The position numbers were made by a program, and so were the translations under genes. Shown here piece after piece: positions 63,522 to 64,000 of a stretch of DNA of 64,000 nucleotides. How positions within the stretch are numbered: the first letter of the stretch is position 1; the number at the start of each line of letters is the position of its first letter. Under the pieces are notes generated by a model, which ran no database searches, was not told the DNA's origin, and saw only the letters and a program-made list of their open reading frames with translations. The stretch is from Desulfuromonas sp. (GTDB taxonomy: Bacteria; Desulfobacterota; Desulfuromonadia; Desulfuromonadales; Geopsychrobacteraceae): assembly GCA_002869695.1 (NCBI GenBank), contig PKUD01000204.1, positions 1 to 64,000 of the forward strand, in the 5' to 3' direction.

Positions 63522-64000
63522 TCACTGTCTCATCAGGATGGTCGCGAAGAAATCGGTGAAGACCCCGTCTACCCCGAGTTTCTCCAGGCGCTGCAGTTCA
63601 GAGTGTTGGTTCACAGTAAAAGCCAGCACCCGCAATCCGCGTCGGTGGGCCTCGGCAACCATCTCATCGGTAATCAGTGTACGTTCAAAGTGGCACGACC
63701 AAAGCCGCAGTGACTCGGCAAGGCCCCACAGGTTCTCCGGCAGTTGATCGCAGATGATCGCCAGGCGCAGTTCCGACACTCCCCTCCTGAAATGGAACAG
63801 TTCCGCCGGAGAGAAGGAAGAGATCAGCAGATTCTCGGGCTTAATCTGCCCCCGTTCCAACCATTCCTTCAGTAACATTGCCGTTACGCTCCCGGTCCCT
63901 TTCCCCTTCAGTTCAATATTGAGGGTATCCTTCTCGCCAAGCAGGGCCAGCACTTCCGCCAGGAGCGGAATCGCTTCCCCCCGGCCAGCATCCAACCTGC
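63522..64000 (-). CDS. Glycerophosphodiester phosphodiesterase (partial, 5' end beyond window)
   Basis: The last 159 codons or so are visible; the frame stays open to the window edge, so the N-terminal third with the HRG motif is missing. GDPD-family segments present: LDAGRGEAIPLLAEVL, LNIELKG with the metal-binding Glu, SSFSPAELFHFRRG, and the terminal GVDGVFTDF. It releases glycerol-3-phosphate from phospholipid head-group diesters. Whether it has a signal peptide cannot be seen. Confidence 0.88.
   Translation of the reverse strand, partial: RLDAGRGEAIPLLAEVLALLGEKDTLNIELKGKGTGSVTAMLLKEWLERGQIKPENLLISSFSPAELFHFRRGVSELRLAIICDQLPENLWGLAESLRLWSCHFERTLITDEMVAEAHRRGLRVLAFTVNQHSELQRLEKLGVDGVFTDFFATILMRQ

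Overview
The window looks like a chromosomal segment of a Gram-negative, respiring deltaproteobacterium of the Desulfuromonadales/Geobacter type (Desulfuromonadia). The reasons are a GEMM-I riboswitch with a Geobacter-like variant, a CarD-ispD-ispF cluster, a CIRCE-controlled hrcA-grpE-dnaK-dnaJ operon, an octaheme c-type cytochrome beside a DUF3373 porin, PAS/sigma-54 regulators, and a complete tol-pal cluster. Most genes are moderately GC-rich housekeeping genes. I see no rRNA, tRNA, CRISPR array, IS element or prophage. This assignment is inference from gene content; no database was searched.

Layout. 1-2082: riboswitch-controlled secreted DsrE-like protein, a secreted hypothetical protein and a membrane protein. 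2195-8353 (minus): pstS, then carD-ispD-ispF-glnS-cysS. 8531-10732 (plus): TPR protein, a panE remnant, an outer-membrane beta-barrel protein. 10771-14434 (minus): AlgH/YqgE-like protein, zinc-ribbon mini-protein, metallo-hydrolase, DsbA-like thiol oxidoreductase, aroC. 14549-14722: a promoter with twin palindromic operators and its own terminator, probably a small RNA. 14864-15541: a beta-carbonic anhydrase broken by one stop codon. 15567-22008: sugar dehydrogenase lipoprotein, DUF2284, CDP-alcohol phosphatidyltransferase, SDR, membrane protein, LpoA-like lattice protein. 22044-26972: heat-shock operon with a perfect CIRCE element. 27088-35824: hemW and an eleven-gene Mrp/Mbh-type cation antiporter operon, preceded by a possible attenuator or small RNA. 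36211-40151: nitrilase-family amidase, membrane protein, trxB, comM. 40222-41199: second small-RNA candidate and a methyltransferase gene broken by a TGA codon. 41614-49006: MFS transporter, sigma-54 activator, a perfect 24-bp inverted repeat, and a monoheme cytochrome / DUF3373 porin / octaheme cytochrome operon. 49238-56358: CPA2 antiporter with CBS domains, small lipoprotein, tolQ-tolR-tolA-tolB-pal-cpoB. 56499-60199: DUF2064, folE2, queC, pyk. 60429-64000: PBP1a, a small gene with a long leader, and a partial glycerophosphodiester phosphodiesterase.

How it fits together. Envelope genes dominate: tol-pal and LpoA-like/PBP1a for cell division and murein, DsbA and several secreted proteins for the periplasm. 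Energy conversion is represented by the Mrp-type antiporter and the cytochrome/porin operon under an adjacent sigma-54 activator with unusual cysteine-bearing PAS domains. Points most worth checking are the riboswitch (possible cyclic AMP-GMP specificity), two genes each interrupted by a single stop codon, three putative discrete short transcripts, the 24-bp inverted repeat, and the Mrp operon in which one of three antiporter-like subunits has Asn in place of the channel lysine.
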